Of a stretch of DNA of 64,000 nucleotides, positions 1 to 8,095 are shown piece by piece. Origin of the DNA: Nitrospinaceae bacterium (GTDB taxonomy: Bacteria; Nitrospinota; Nitrospinia; Nitrospinales; Nitrospinaceae); NCBI GenBank assembly GCA_024644405.1, contig JAHELC010000001.1, positions 320,854 to 384,853 on the forward strand. Direction: 5' to 3'. Numbering within the stretch: position 1 is the stretch's first letter; each line of letters begins with the position of its first letter. The position numbers were made by a program, and so were the translations under genes. The notes beneath the pieces were generated by a model, which ran no database searches, was not told where the DNA came from, and saw only the letters and a list, made by a program, of their open reading frames with translations.

Positions 1-616
1 AATGGGTGATCAGGATTAACGCGTTGTCCTTGTTGTTCAGTTTGTTGACGCCCTGCGCCACCACTTTCAAAGCGTCGATGTCCAGGCCGGAGTCGGTTTC
101 ATCCAGAACCGATAATTTGGGACCGAGCACCGCCATCTGAAGAATTTCATTTTTCTTTTTCTCGCCGCCGGAGAAGCCCTCGTTTAAAAACCGGTCCTTG
201 TATTTCCTGTCCATCCCGACCAGCTTCATTTTCTCATCGAGGATTCCATCAAAATCCAGAGGATCAACTTCCTCTTCCCCCTGCTTCACCAGTTTGGCGT
301 TGTAAGCCATACGGAGAAATTCGGCGTTGTTGACGCCGGGGATCTCCACCGGATATTGAAATCCCAGGAAGACACCGGCGAGGGCGCGTTCTTCCGCGTC
401 CATCTCCAGCAGATCGTTGCCGTTGTAGGTGATGCTGCCTTTGGACACGACGTAAGACGGGTGGCCCGCCAGCACTTTCGCCAGGGTACTTTTGCCGGAC
501 CCGTTGGGTCCCATGATGGCGTGAACTTCGCCGGCGTTGACCGTTAACGAAACGCCCTTGACGATATCGGTGCCTTCGAACCCCGCGTGCAAATCTTTGA
601 TTTCGAGTAATGACAT
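1..616 (-). CDS. sufC: SufC, Fe-S assembly ATPase (partial, cut by window edge)
   Basis: ABC-type ATPase of the SufBCD complex, which builds Fe-S clusters in the cytoplasm. The minus strand opens with an ATG at 616 and reads MSLLEIKDLHAGFEG. Walker A GPNGSGKST lies at about residues 36-44, an ABC signature reads FSGGEKKKNEIL, a Walker B/D-loop reads LSVLDETDSGLD, and the H-loop histidine (LILITH) falls on the last bases before the left edge. The C-terminus and the next gene (sufD would be usual) lie outside the window. It follows sufB on the same strand after about 190 bp that hold a composite repeat. Identification is firm. Confidence 0.95.
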   Translation of the reverse strand, partial: MSLLEIKDLHAGFEGTDIVKGVSLTVNAGEVHAIMGPNGSGKSTLAKVLAGHPSYVVSKGSITYNGNDLLEMDAEERALAGVFLGFQYPVEIPGVNNAEFLRMAYNAKLVKQGEEEVDPLDFDGILDEKMKLVGMDRKYKDRFLNEGFSGGEKKKNEILQMAVLGPKLSVLDETDSGLDIDALKVVAQGVNKLNNKDNALILITH

Positions 617-666
617 GGTTTTATTCAGCCTTGATATGAATTGAAAATAATATCTATTAAAAAAGC

Positions 667-806
667 CACCCTTCGACAAGCTCAGGGTGACACCGGCGAG
701 CCGCCGGGGGCAAATTAAACCCCGGCCGGCAAAAGTAACCTAACAAATCGATCCATTCTGCCAAAGCCAAGCTGGGTCCAGCGTCACGCTGGCGGCGATT
801 CGCCGG
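667..806. repeat. composite intergenic repeat (units A+B+C) between sufB and sufC
   Basis: Three short units sit head to tail here. A contains CTTCGACAAGCTCAGGGTGA (671-690). B contains CCGGCGAGCCGCCGG (693-707). C contains GGGTCCAGCGTCACGCTGG (774-792). The same units recur, singly or together, near 14.03, 37.0-37.2, 55.46 and 58.13-58.24 kb, always outside genes. B and C are near-palindromes able to form hairpins. Their role here is unknown; by position they could attenuate or process the sufB-sufC transcript. Confidence 0.8.
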
Positions 807-2270
807 TTAGCCGACGCTGTTTTCGAGCTTGAGGGTCAACAGTTTCTGCGCTTCCACCGCGAACTCCATGGGAAGCTGTTTGAACACTTCCTTACAGAAT
901 CCGTTGATGACGGCAGTAATCGCGTTCTCCCTTGAGATGCCCCTCTGCTCAAAATAGAACAGTTGTTCCTCGCTGATCTTGGAAGTCGACGCCTCATGTT
1001 CCAGCTGGACTGAATTGTTGGCGGTCTCGATATAGGGGAACGTGTGCGCACTGCACTGATCGCCCACCAGCATGCTGTCGCACTGCGTATAGTTGCGGGC
1101 ATTCGTAGCGCCCTTGTTCACCTTGACCAGCCCGCGGTAGCTGTTGCTGGAATGATCGGCGGAAATCCCCTTGGAGATGATGCTGGACTTGGTGTTTTTA
1201 CCGATGTGGATCATCTTGGTGCCGGTATCGGCCTGCATGTGACCATTGGTCAGCGCCACCGAGTAAAACTCACCCTGGGTGTTGTCGCCCTGCAGGATAC
1301 AGCTGGGATATTTCCAGGTGATGGCGGATCCGGTTTCCACCTGCGTCCACGAAATCTTGGAGTTGTCCCCAGCACACTTGCCGCGCTTGGTGACAAAATT
1401 GTAGATGCCGCCCTTGCCCGTTTCCGGATCGCCGGCGTACCAGTTCTGTACGGTGCTGTACTTGATCTCCGCATTGTCGAGCGTCACCAGCTCCACGACC
1501 GCCGCGTGCAGTTGGTTGGTATCGAACTGCGGCGCGGTACAACCTTCCAGATACGAAACGTAACTGTTCTCGGCGCATATGATCAGGGTGCGCTCGAACT
1601 GTCCGGTTTCTTCGGTATTGATGCGGAAGTAGGTGGACAGCTCCATCGGCGAAATCGTGTCCGGCGGAATATAAACGAACGACCCGTCGGTGAACACGGC
1701 GCTGTTGAGCGCGGCGTAATAATTGTCGCCGATCGGAACAACAGTGCCCAGATACTCCTCAACCAGTTCGGGATATTCCTGTAACGCTTCGGAAATGGGA
1801 CAGAAGATAATGCCCACTTCCATCAGTTTTTTCTTGTGGGTGGTGGCGACGCTGACGCTGTCGAACACCGCGTCAACCGCAACATTGGACAGGCGCTTCT
1901 GTTCGTCCAGCGGAATGCCCAGTTTCTCAAAGGTGCGGAGCAGCTCCGGATCGACTTCGTCGAGGCTTTCCAGCTTCTTCTTCGGCTTCGGCGCGGAGTA
2001 ATAGGAAATATCCTGGAAATCGATTTTCGGGTAACGCACGTTCGGCCAGGCCGGTTCCTTCATGGTCAGCCATTTCCGGTAAGCCTTGAGCCGGAAATCG
2101 AGCATGAACTGCGGCTCTTTTTTCTTCAGGGAAATAGCACGGATCACGTCTTCGTTCAGGCCTTTCGGCAGGGTATCGGCTTCAATAAGCGTCGTGAACC
2201 CGTACTTGTATTCGCCTTTATCCAAAACCTCGTCAACGCTTGCGGTCTTCGAGTTCGTTTCATTGGTCAT
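807..2270 (-). CDS. sufB: SufB, Fe-S cluster scaffold subunit
   Basis: Cytoplasmic scaffold subunit of SufBCD on which nascent Fe-S clusters are built. The 487 aa length is usual for the family. The central beta-helix segment is typical, with [14 protein letters not shown], a C-terminal core reading [13 protein letters not shown], and [15 protein letters not shown] before it. The start is supported by AAGGAG a few bases before the ATG at 2270. It lies 29 bp after the NifU-like gene and before sufC on the same strand, so the three probably share a transcript. Assignment is secure. Confidence 0.96.
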   Translation of the reverse strand: MTNETNSKTASVDEVLDKGEYKYGFTTLIEADTLPKGLNEDVIRAISLKKKEPQFMLDFRLKAYRKWLTMKEPAWPNVRYPKIDFQDISYYSAPKPKKKLESLDEVDPELLRTFEKLGIPLDEQKRLSNVAVDAVFDSVSVATTHKKKLMEVGIIFCPISEALQEYPELVEEYLGTVVPIGDNYYAALNSAVFTDGSFVYIPPDTISPMELSTYFRINTEETGQFERTLIICAENSYVSYLEGCTAPQFDTNQLHAAVVELVTLDNAEIKYSTVQNWYAGDPETGKGGIYNFVTKRGKCAGDNSKISWTQVETGSAITWKYPSCILQGDNTQGEFYSVALTNGHMQADTGTKMIHIGKNTKSSIISKGISADHSSNSYRGLVKVNKGATNARNYTQCDSMLVGDQCSAHTFPYIETANNSVQLEHEASTSKISEEQLFYFEQRGISRENAITAVINGFCKEVFKQLPMEFAVEAQKLLTLKLENSVG

Positions 2271-2299
2271 TATAAAAACTCCTTAATTCCCCGAGGGAA

Positions 2300-3058
2300 T
2301 CAGAATGTCGTATCCATGTTGGGCGTGACCTGGAGATCTTTGTAAATCTCCCTCCGCAGGGTCTGCTCGATAAACGACAGAGTGCCGCCTATGGAAGACC
2401 CGCAACTGCCGCAGGCGCCCTGGTATTGGATGATGACTTTTTCGCCATCCACCACTTCCTGCACCTGCACGTTGCCGCCGTCGTTCATGAGCGCCGGACG
2501 GATTTTCTCGTCCAGCACGATGTTGATCTGCTGTATCTGTTCTTCCTCGCTCAGCCCCATCCAGGCCTGTTCCTGCAGGTTCAGTTCCTTGATCCCGGCA
2601 GGCTTGCCTGCTTCCTTGTTGATCCCCGCGGCCGCCAGGGCAACTGCTTTGGCTGAGGGATAGTTTTCTTTAATGAGTTTCAACAGCTCCGGCACGTTGC
2701 CGAACGCCAGTTTTTTCGATTCCGGAACGGCGGGCTCATCGGGATCATCCCGCAACGCACGCTCGATATCCGCCCCCAACAGGGAACAGGCCTCGTCCAA
2801 TGTGAGGTTCTGAACCATGGTGGACAACATCTCACCGATGGCCACGGACACCTTGCCGCCATAAGCAAAAAACTTGGCGCTGTAGATCCGGTCTTCTGCG
2901 GGATCCACCAGCCAGTAAAGCTTCATGTCCTTGAACTTGGCCTCCACCAGAGCCATCCCCTTTTCAGTGGCTTCTTCCTGGTAAAAGGCGCCCCGGTTCT
3001 TGGGACTCTTGGCGGCGGCTTCGAATTTTTCGGAAAATTTCTCTTCGGTTACGGACAT
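2300..3058 (-). CDS. NifU-like protein with cysteine-less IscU-like N-terminus
   Basis: Two-part protein of 252 aa heading the SUF operon. The C-terminal part (about residues 178-245) is a NifU C-terminal (NFU) domain with the metal-binding motif GACGSCGSS, expected to carry or deliver an Fe-S cluster. The N-terminal part (about 1-110) follows the IscU/NifU_N pattern (SAKFFAYGGKVSVAIGEM, then LTLDEA), but the conserved scaffold cysteines are missing; the usual GCGS position reads AYGGK. It therefore probably does not assemble a cluster through that domain. SufB follows 29 bp downstream. Clear as a family member, but the exact role (carrier versus accessory scaffold) is inference. Confidence 0.85.
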   Translation of the reverse strand: MSVTEEKFSEKFEAAAKSPKNRGAFYQEEATEKGMALVEAKFKDMKLYWLVDPAEDRIYSAKFFAYGGKVSVAIGEMLSTMVQNLTLDEACSLLGADIERALRDDPDEPAVPESKKLAFGNVPELLKLIKENYPSAKAVALAAAGINKEAGKPAGIKELNLQEQAWMGLSEEEQIQQINIVLDEKIRPALMNDGGNVQVQEVVDGEKVIIQYQGACGSCGSSIGGTLSFIEQTLRREIYKDLQVTPNMDTTF

Positions 3059-3598
3059 TTATATCACATCACCGGGGGGCACCTAAATAACGATAATTAC
3101 GGAGCTTACCCCGGACCTTCATATACAGGTTAAAGCCTTATTTTATATCAAAATTCAATGGATTACGTGAATAATAAATCAATTATCGGTCGATAGCAAT
3201 CGAACATTAGATGCGTCCCAGAGGCGAAAGGTCTTATAAATTCAAGGAAAATCGCGTTTTTCAGGCTATCACGCATCTGGATAGACACCATTTGTACAAG
3301 GGGGAACCCACTAAAAAGAGGAAATTTTCTTTTTCTCAAGGGACTTGGCAGCTAGCCCAAAGAGAAACGGATTATGCTGTATCGACACAAATTATTGTTT
3401 TATTGATTATTATTGTTTTCTGGACATAGCCTGACCCCTCCTTCTATTTGTTCCATTTATTTAGCATCTAGTATGAATATCGTGGATAAGCTATTGCTTT
3501 TCCTGGGAAATAAGATACAATATTTGTAACTTCAAAATTTGCAATTTTAAATCCTGCCTGTTCTCTAGCAGCAACATCGATAAACCGGAGTCCACAAA
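3059..3598. other. AT-rich intergenic region between SUF operon and accessory genes
   Basis: This is a divergent intergenic stretch of 540 bp. On the minus strand a TATAAA-like -10 (around 3140-3150, reading ATATAAAAT) could drive the SUF operon; the -35 is weak. I see no rRNA, tRNA or convincing protein gene. A 72-aa plus-strand reading frame at 3211-3429 has no ribosome binding site and biased composition, so I leave it out. Confidence 0.4.
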
Positions 3599-4114
3599 AT
3601 GCCAAGCGTAACGATCACACGCGAGAAGTTCCTCGAAGACCTTCAGGGCCGAACATTTTCCGATGTAGTGAAGGACCCTGAGCAACCTTTCGATGAAGTT
3701 CTTCAGTTCTTTAATGATAACAACAGGCAACGTCGGATGGAGGAGTCTGAGATTCACCACGACCGGCCTCCTTTGGCTGGCGTCGTCCGGGAGCTGGAAT
3801 CACATCCAGCCATCGATCGGTCTCTGGCAGAAACACACACTCAAAGAAGCAAACGATTACGGCAAGCGGTTGGTGTGGTAGTGCGCATCATTATGCAAGC
3901 CCGTGGTTGGCAAAAAGCGGGTCGTAAAGGATCGCTGGGTGTCCGGGTCGGCAGGAATCCGTCGGAACCCTCCCACAACACAGGCGGACTGGCATTCTGG
4001 TTCATTCGGGCCGAGCGCTATGTGCGTGCCGAGGGTATGCCCTACCGATCGGTGCGAGATCGCTACCAAGAAATCGAGTCTGCTATACCACAACAATCAC
4101 ATAACGAAAGTTGA
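3599..4114 (+). CDS. hypothetical protein, 171 aa
   Basis: I do not recognise a family. The start is supported by GGAG eight bases before the ATG. The protein is soluble, with no signal peptide or membrane segment. An acidic N-terminal half (TITREKFLEDLQ, DEVLQFFNDNN) is followed by a basic middle rich in Arg and Lys. The C-terminal segment reads GGLAFWFIRAERYVRAEGM and then a helical RDRYQEIE stretch. The DgcN-like gene begins 29 bp after it, so the two may be co-transcribed. Base composition is closer to the AT-rich accessory genes than to the core genes. Function unknown. Confidence 0.6.
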   Translation: MPSVTITREKFLEDLQGRTFSDVVKDPEQPFDEVLQFFNDNNRQRRMEESEIHHDRPPLAGVVRELESHPAIDRSLAETHTQRSKRLRQAVGVVVRIIMQARGWQKAGRKGSLGVRVGRNPSEPSHNTGGLAFWFIRAERYVRAEGMPYRSVRDRYQEIESAIPQQSHNES

Positions 4115-4142
4115 ATGCAAATTCAGCAAAAGAAAGGCCACA

Positions 4143-5324
4143 ATGATCCAATATGAAACCACGTTTGCCAAACGACAAAAGAAAGCACAAAAAGAATATA
4201 AGCCTGACCTAATAAAAAAGACGGCTCTGGTCTACTGTGAAAATGAATTCGGCTTAGTGGACGGAAAAACCGCCTCAGCGTTAGTTCGGCACTCTGAAAC
4301 CTATATCGTCGTTGGGATCATTGACAGTTCATTAGCGGGCAAGGATGCAGGAGAAGAATTAGGAGAAGAAAAGAATGGTATCCCTATTTTTTCAAATTTA
4401 AAAGACGCTTTGAGTAAAATTCCTAAGGTCCCGGATTGCTACATTTACGGAAAGGCTCCCTTAGATACTTATATATCGACTGAAGAAAGGTTTCTGATCT
4501 TAGAAGCCATGAAAAAAGGAATGGACATCATTAACGGTCTTCATCAATTCTTTTCCGAAGACCCAGAGTTTGTCCATATAGCCGCTCAGAACGATATCCA
4601 AATTAAAGATATTAGAAAACCTCCCCAATTAAAAGATTTGCATGTCTTTACGGGTCGAATATCCAAAGTAAATGTTCCTGTCATAGCCGTATTAGGTACC
4701 GATTGCGCCTGTGGAAAAATGACGACTGCCGTGGAACTCAGCAAAACCCTGAATAATCTCGGCATAAAGTCGGTACTCATCGCTACCGGTCAAACCAGCT
4801 TGATGCAGGGCGCAAGGTATGGCGTGTCGACCGATGCCCTCATTAACCAGTTTGTGGTCGGTGAGATAGAAAACTCCGTCATGCGGGCGTTTGACAACGA
4901 ACATCCCGATATCATTTTAGTTGAGGGGCAGAGCGCCGTCAGCCATCCCGCTTTTATGAGTTCTCTGGGTATTTTGAAAGGTAGCATGCCCGATGGCATT
5001 ATCCTTCAACATCCCCCTGCCAGGGCCTTCCGGTGCGACTTCCCTGATTTGGCGATGCCTTCTGTTGAAAGTGAAATTAAACTGATTGAAGCGATTTCTA
5101 AAGCCCGGGTGATGGCTATTGCATTGAGCCATGAAAACCTGGAAGACGAAGAAATCCTGAAAATCATAGCAGCTTACGAGAAACGGTTTCAATTACCGAC
5201 AACCGATGTATTGAGCCATGGTTGCCAGAAACTTGTTCAAACTTTAGGTGATCATTTTCCAAAGCTGAATCAAAAAATCCAGCGGAAGCATTTAGAAACA
5301 ATTCCCGTACTGGCAGCGAGCTAG
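4143..5324 (+). CDS. DUF1611/DgcN-family P-loop protein
   Basis: A 393-aa protein of the DUF1611 family. It has an N-terminal Rossmann-like half (TALVYCENEFGLVDGKTA), then a P-loop domain with GTDCACGKMTT at about residue 181 and QGARYGVSTDALINQ, DIILVEGQSAVSHPA and ILQHPPARAFRCDFP, all typical of the family. Family members called DgcN have been linked to D-glutamate catabolism as N-acetyltransferases; that is family knowledge, not shown here. I chose the ATG at 4143 (AAAGAAAGG upstream) rather than a longer open frame that overlaps the preceding gene. The racemase 23 bp downstream is a common partner and supports a D-amino-acid role. Confidence 0.85.
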   Translation: MIQYETTFAKRQKKAQKEYKPDLIKKTALVYCENEFGLVDGKTASALVRHSETYIVVGIIDSSLAGKDAGEELGEEKNGIPIFSNLKDALSKIPKVPDCYIYGKAPLDTYISTEERFLILEAMKKGMDIINGLHQFFSEDPEFVHIAAQNDIQIKDIRKPPQLKDLHVFTGRISKVNVPVIAVLGTDCACGKMTTAVELSKTLNNLGIKSVLIATGQTSLMQGARYGVSTDALINQFVVGEIENSVMRAFDNEHPDIILVEGQSAVSHPAFMSSLGILKGSMPDGIILQHPPARAFRCDFPDLAMPSVESEIKLIEAISKARVMAIALSHENLEDEEILKIIAAYEKRFQLPTTDVLSHGCQKLVQTLGDHFPKLNQKIQRKHLETIPVLAAS

Positions 5325-5347
5325 ACCATACCGTTTGGAAAAGATAA

Positions 5348-6433
5348 ATGAAATCGTTCATGCCGAGAATAGAGATTGACCTGTCCGAAATACGAAATAA
5401 CGCCCGGATACTATCTGATCTTTATGGGCAAAAAGGTATTTCCTTAATGGGTGTCACTAAAGCAGTGCTTGGAGAACCCTCTATAGTTGAAGCAATGATT
5501 CAAGGAGGAATCAGGCTCATTGCCGATTCTCGCATTGAAAACATTCAAAAAATGAAAAGGGCCGGGATATCAACTCAGTTCGTTCTTCTCCGCACTCCCT
5601 TAAGCCAGGCGGAATCTGTTGTTCAAAGTGCCGATATCAGCCTGAACACAGAGATCGAGACTCTTAAGAAACTTTCCCATTACGCAAAAACACAGAATAA
5701 AAACCACCAGGTCATTATTATGGTCGAATTGGGTGATTTGCGTGAAGGGGTCCTGCCTTGCGATCTTTCCCAATTTATCAGGAAAACGCTTTCTCTCTCC
5801 CATATAAAATTGATCGGCATTGGCTGCAATTTGGCTTGTCATGGTGGAGTGAAGCCTAATCGAAAAAATATGCAAGAGCTGTCCGCACTGGTTGATGCCA
5901 TTGAAAAGGAGTTTCAGATCCGTTTGGAAATAATTTCGGGCGGCAATTCGGCAAATTACGAGTGGTACCAATCTGCCCAGGACATCGGTAGAATTAACAA
6001 CCTTCGCCTGGGTGAATCCATTCTTTTGGGCTGCGAAACTGTGAGCCGAAGGGCGATTCCAGGATTACACACGCGTGCATTCCAACTCTTTGCCGAAGTA
6101 ATCGAGTCCAAAAAAAAACCATCTCTCCCGACCGGAGAGATATGTCAGGATGCTTTTGGCAATCTCCCCCGTTTCAAGGATCGAGGCATTCACCAGAGAG
6201 TGATTATTGCTTTGGGGAGGCAGGATATCCCGATGTCCAGCTTGAAACTTAACAACAAACTGGAAATGTTGGGGTCCAGCAGTGACCATATTATTCTCGA
6301 CAGCAATAACCACAAATTACAGGTTGGAGATGAAGTGAAATTCGACCTGGATTACAGTGGTCTTCTCTCGGCCATGACCTCTCCTTTTATTAGAAAGCAA
6401 TTTACTAATTGCAAGGATCACGCGGTGGCCTGA
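5348..6433 (+). CDS. PLP-dependent alanine/ornithine racemase-family protein
   Basis: A 361-aa fold-III PLP enzyme of the alanine/ornithine racemase (Orr/YhfX-like) group. The N-terminus reads RIEIDLSEIRNNARIL, followed by the PLP lysine region GVTKAVLGEP (K about residue 38), then MVELGDLREGVLP, GCNLACHGGVKP and ISGGNSANYE. The C-terminal beta domain includes IIALGRQDIP and SSDHIILD. It should interconvert L- and D-forms of an amino acid; the substrate cannot be told from sequence. The first ATG is at 5348, with an alternative at 5360. It directly follows the DUF1611 gene, a pairing seen in other bacteria, and the two are probably one transcription unit. Confidence 0.82.
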   Translation: MKSFMPRIEIDLSEIRNNARILSDLYGQKGISLMGVTKAVLGEPSIVEAMIQGGIRLIADSRIENIQKMKRAGISTQFVLLRTPLSQAESVVQSADISLNTEIETLKKLSHYAKTQNKNHQVIIMVELGDLREGVLPCDLSQFIRKTLSLSHIKLIGIGCNLACHGGVKPNRKNMQELSALVDAIEKEFQIRLEIISGGNSANYEWYQSAQDIGRINNLRLGESILLGCETVSRRAIPGLHTRAFQLFAEVIESKKKPSLPTGEICQDAFGNLPRFKDRGIHQRVIIALGRQDIPMSSLKLNNKLEMLGSSSDHIILDSNNHKLQVGDEVKFDLDYSGLLSAMTSPFIRKQFTNCKDHAVA

Positions 6434-6480
6434 CGGCAAATACCCAACAATATCAATTGCAAATGGAAATTTGAATACAA

Positions 6481-6930
6481 ATGAAAACCATCGACCCTTC
6501 CTCCCTTGAAAAGAAATTGCTCAACTATTTAAAAACAATTGGCGTGTATTTCAATTATTTACTGGCAAGCGCGTTGATCATCGTCGCGCTGTTTGCCATT
6601 GGATTATTCGGATATGACGTTTATCTATTATTCATAGGGCAGACTACTGTAGAAAAGGGTATTTTGACAACATTAGGCAGCCTCTTGATCCTTTGGGCGG
6701 CGATTGAATTGATTGATGAAGAAATCAAGCATCTACGCGGAGGACACTCTGCCCTGGCGGCATTTGTAGCACTTGCGATTGCCACATTGATTCGCAAAAT
6801 ATTGATTGTTTCCCTTTCACCTGAGAAAGCCCAAGAAATCCTGATGTATGGAGCATTGGTGCTGTGCCTCAGTATTGCTTACTGGTTGATTTCGCTAACG
6901 GCAAAATCTGCCAAAACCAAGGTGATTTGA
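6481..6930 (+). CDS. PsiE-family membrane protein
   Basis: A 149-aa integral membrane protein with about four transmembrane segments (about residues 22-48, 60-78, 90-110, 122-142). The segment IELIDEEIKHLRGGHSALAA followed by FVALAIATLIRKILI is the hallmark of the phosphate-starvation-inducible PsiE family. Its function is poorly defined. It lies 47 bp after the racemase on the same strand. There is no clear phosphate-box sequence in front, so phosphate control cannot be claimed. Confidence 0.8.
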   Translation: MKTIDPSSLEKKLLNYLKTIGVYFNYLLASALIIVALFAIGLFGYDVYLLFIGQTTVEKGILTTLGSLLILWAAIELIDEEIKHLRGGHSALAAFVALAIATLIRKILIVSLSPEKAQEILMYGALVLCLSIAYWLISLTAKSAKTKVI

Positions 6931-6950
6931 TCTAAGCCGGATCCCCTTGA

Positions 6951-7484
6951 ATGATCAAGGTCGACTTAAAATTAGTAATCCGCATTATCATGATGGAAAA
7001 GGCTGAAGTGAACCCGAAAGACAAAATTCAGAAACTCATTCAGGCAGAGTTACAAAAATGGGAGGACTACGATAGAAAAAACGAGGGCTTACGTGCCCGT
7101 CAGGTGGCCCGTTTCCAACCCCTTCGCAGCCTCCTCGATGAACTCACCGCCTCAATTGAACCTGAATATATCAAGGCAATTATTTTAGACGACCGCGCCA
7201 CGATTGAGGTGAGTCATGAAAACAACAACTCAAGCATGAAATGGACAATCGAACCAAACTATAAAATCCAGGGGAGGCAGCAGGAGTACTGGCGCCTCAA
7301 TTTGTGGCAAGATAAAGTGAGCCTGGAGGAAGCTCCCGGATTCAAGGTCAAGGAAAAACAGGGGGATGATGGCGAGCGGGCTCTGGAGTTTGGGACAGCG
7401 GATGAAGTAATCCAGTGTCTCGCTCAGGAAATGGCTAAGAGAGTGGCTTTCTATCGATACACAAAAAAACAGTGCGGGAAGTAA
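6951..7484 (+). CDS. hypothetical protein, 177 aa
   Basis: Soluble protein of unrecognised family, 20 bp after the PsiE-family gene. The N-terminal 13 residues before a double methionine (6990/6993) may not be translated; no strong ribosome site distinguishes the starts. From MMEKAEVNPKDK on, the protein is highly charged and helical (KIQKLIQAELQKWEDYDRKN), followed by a beta-rich middle with YWRLNLWQDKV and a helical C-terminus (EVIQCLAQEMAKRVAFYRY). No signal peptide or membrane segment. No function can be assigned. Confidence 0.6.
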   Translation: MIKVDLKLVIRIIMMEKAEVNPKDKIQKLIQAELQKWEDYDRKNEGLRARQVARFQPLRSLLDELTASIEPEYIKAIILDDRATIEVSHENNNSSMKWTIEPNYKIQGRQQEYWRLNLWQDKVSLEEAPGFKVKEKQGDDGERALEFGTADEVIQCLAQEMAKRVAFYRYTKKQCGK

Positions 7485-7837
7485 TGCCTGCCCGTTTTTG
7501 ACCCCCCCCCCACATTTTTTGTAATGAAATAAGCTTTAGAGCCGTTCGCAATGGAATACTCTTCTTAAGAGAGGGCAAGATAGAATTTAACGCTTTTTAC
7601 ATTCTGGTCACTTCTGATTGCCAATTTTATCGTATTGGGAGTTTCTCTCAACCGGCCGGATTCCTTTATACTCGTCAGCCTGTCAGCCATTTCGATTTCC
7701 CTCCAGGGATCCGCCCTGCTTAAAGTGATCGAGCAGACCCCCTCAACGAACTGGCCGGGTGACGAGAAGTGAGCGCGGAAGGGCTTGCATATGTCAGATG
7801 TTGATCTTATTAAATGATTGTGGAAAGGAGGCGAACC
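7485..7837. other. intergenic region, no gene seen
   Basis: About 350 bases without a convincing gene. A run of ten C residues lies at 7502-7511. Near the right end, TTGCAT (about 7783) and TATTAA (about 7806), 17 bases apart, could be a promoter for the 47-aa membrane peptide. A minus-strand reading frame across 7565-7921 lacks a ribosome site and overlaps the peptide gene; I reject it. Confidence 0.4.
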
Positions 7838-7981
7838 ATGAAAACCATGACAAAAAACAACGGCTTTTTTAAGTATCTGAGCTACAAAAACGAGCCTCGA
7901 TGGCTTAATATTTTCATTCACATCGGATTTGGGGTAGCACTCTTGTCGGCGCTCGTTGCCCTGATCCTGACTTATCTATAA
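7838..7981 (+). CDS. small single-span membrane protein, 47 aa
   Basis: Short gene with an excellent Shine-Dalgarno sequence (GGAAAGGAGGCG, AGGAGG eight bases before ATG). The peptide starts MKTMTKNNGFFKYLSYKN and continues with one hydrophobic helix (about residues 24-47, rich in Ile, Leu, Val, Ala) that ends at the stop codon. It is followed 41 bp later by a strong intrinsic terminator, so it is a complete transcription unit. No family recognised. The charge pattern suggests the N-terminus lies in the cytoplasm. Confidence 0.7.
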   Translation: MKTMTKNNGFFKYLSYKNEPRWLNIFIHIGFGVALLSALVALILTYL

Positions 7982-8022
7982 ACAGGATAGAGTTGTAAGA
8001 CGTTGTCCTGAAAGGTTTAAAG

Positions 8023-8052
8023 AATCCCGGAGGGGTTCCCTCCGGGATTTTC
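8023..8052 (+). terminator. intrinsic terminator after the 47-aa peptide gene
   Basis: A perfect 12-bp stem, AATCCCGGAGGG (8023-8034) against CCCTCCGGGATT (8038-8049), with a three-base loop, followed by a short T stretch. The stem is symmetrical and A-rich on its left side, so it may also stop minus-strand transcripts from the GAF-protein gene. Confidence 0.88.
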
Positions 8053-8095
8053 AAAATAGAATACAAATTTTATAAATTTGCAACACACAGTGGTT

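Noticed and set aside
3211-3429. 72-aa plus-strand open frame
   Set aside because: No Shine-Dalgarno sequence and low-complexity AT-driven C-terminus; treated as non-coding.
7502-7511. Run of ten C as a phase-variable tract
   Set aside because: It is outside any gene and not in the spacer of a recognisable promoter, so there is nothing for it to switch.
7565-7921. 118-aa minus-strand open frame
   Set aside because: No ribosome site, overlaps the better supported 47-aa peptide gene, and has no protein-like pattern.
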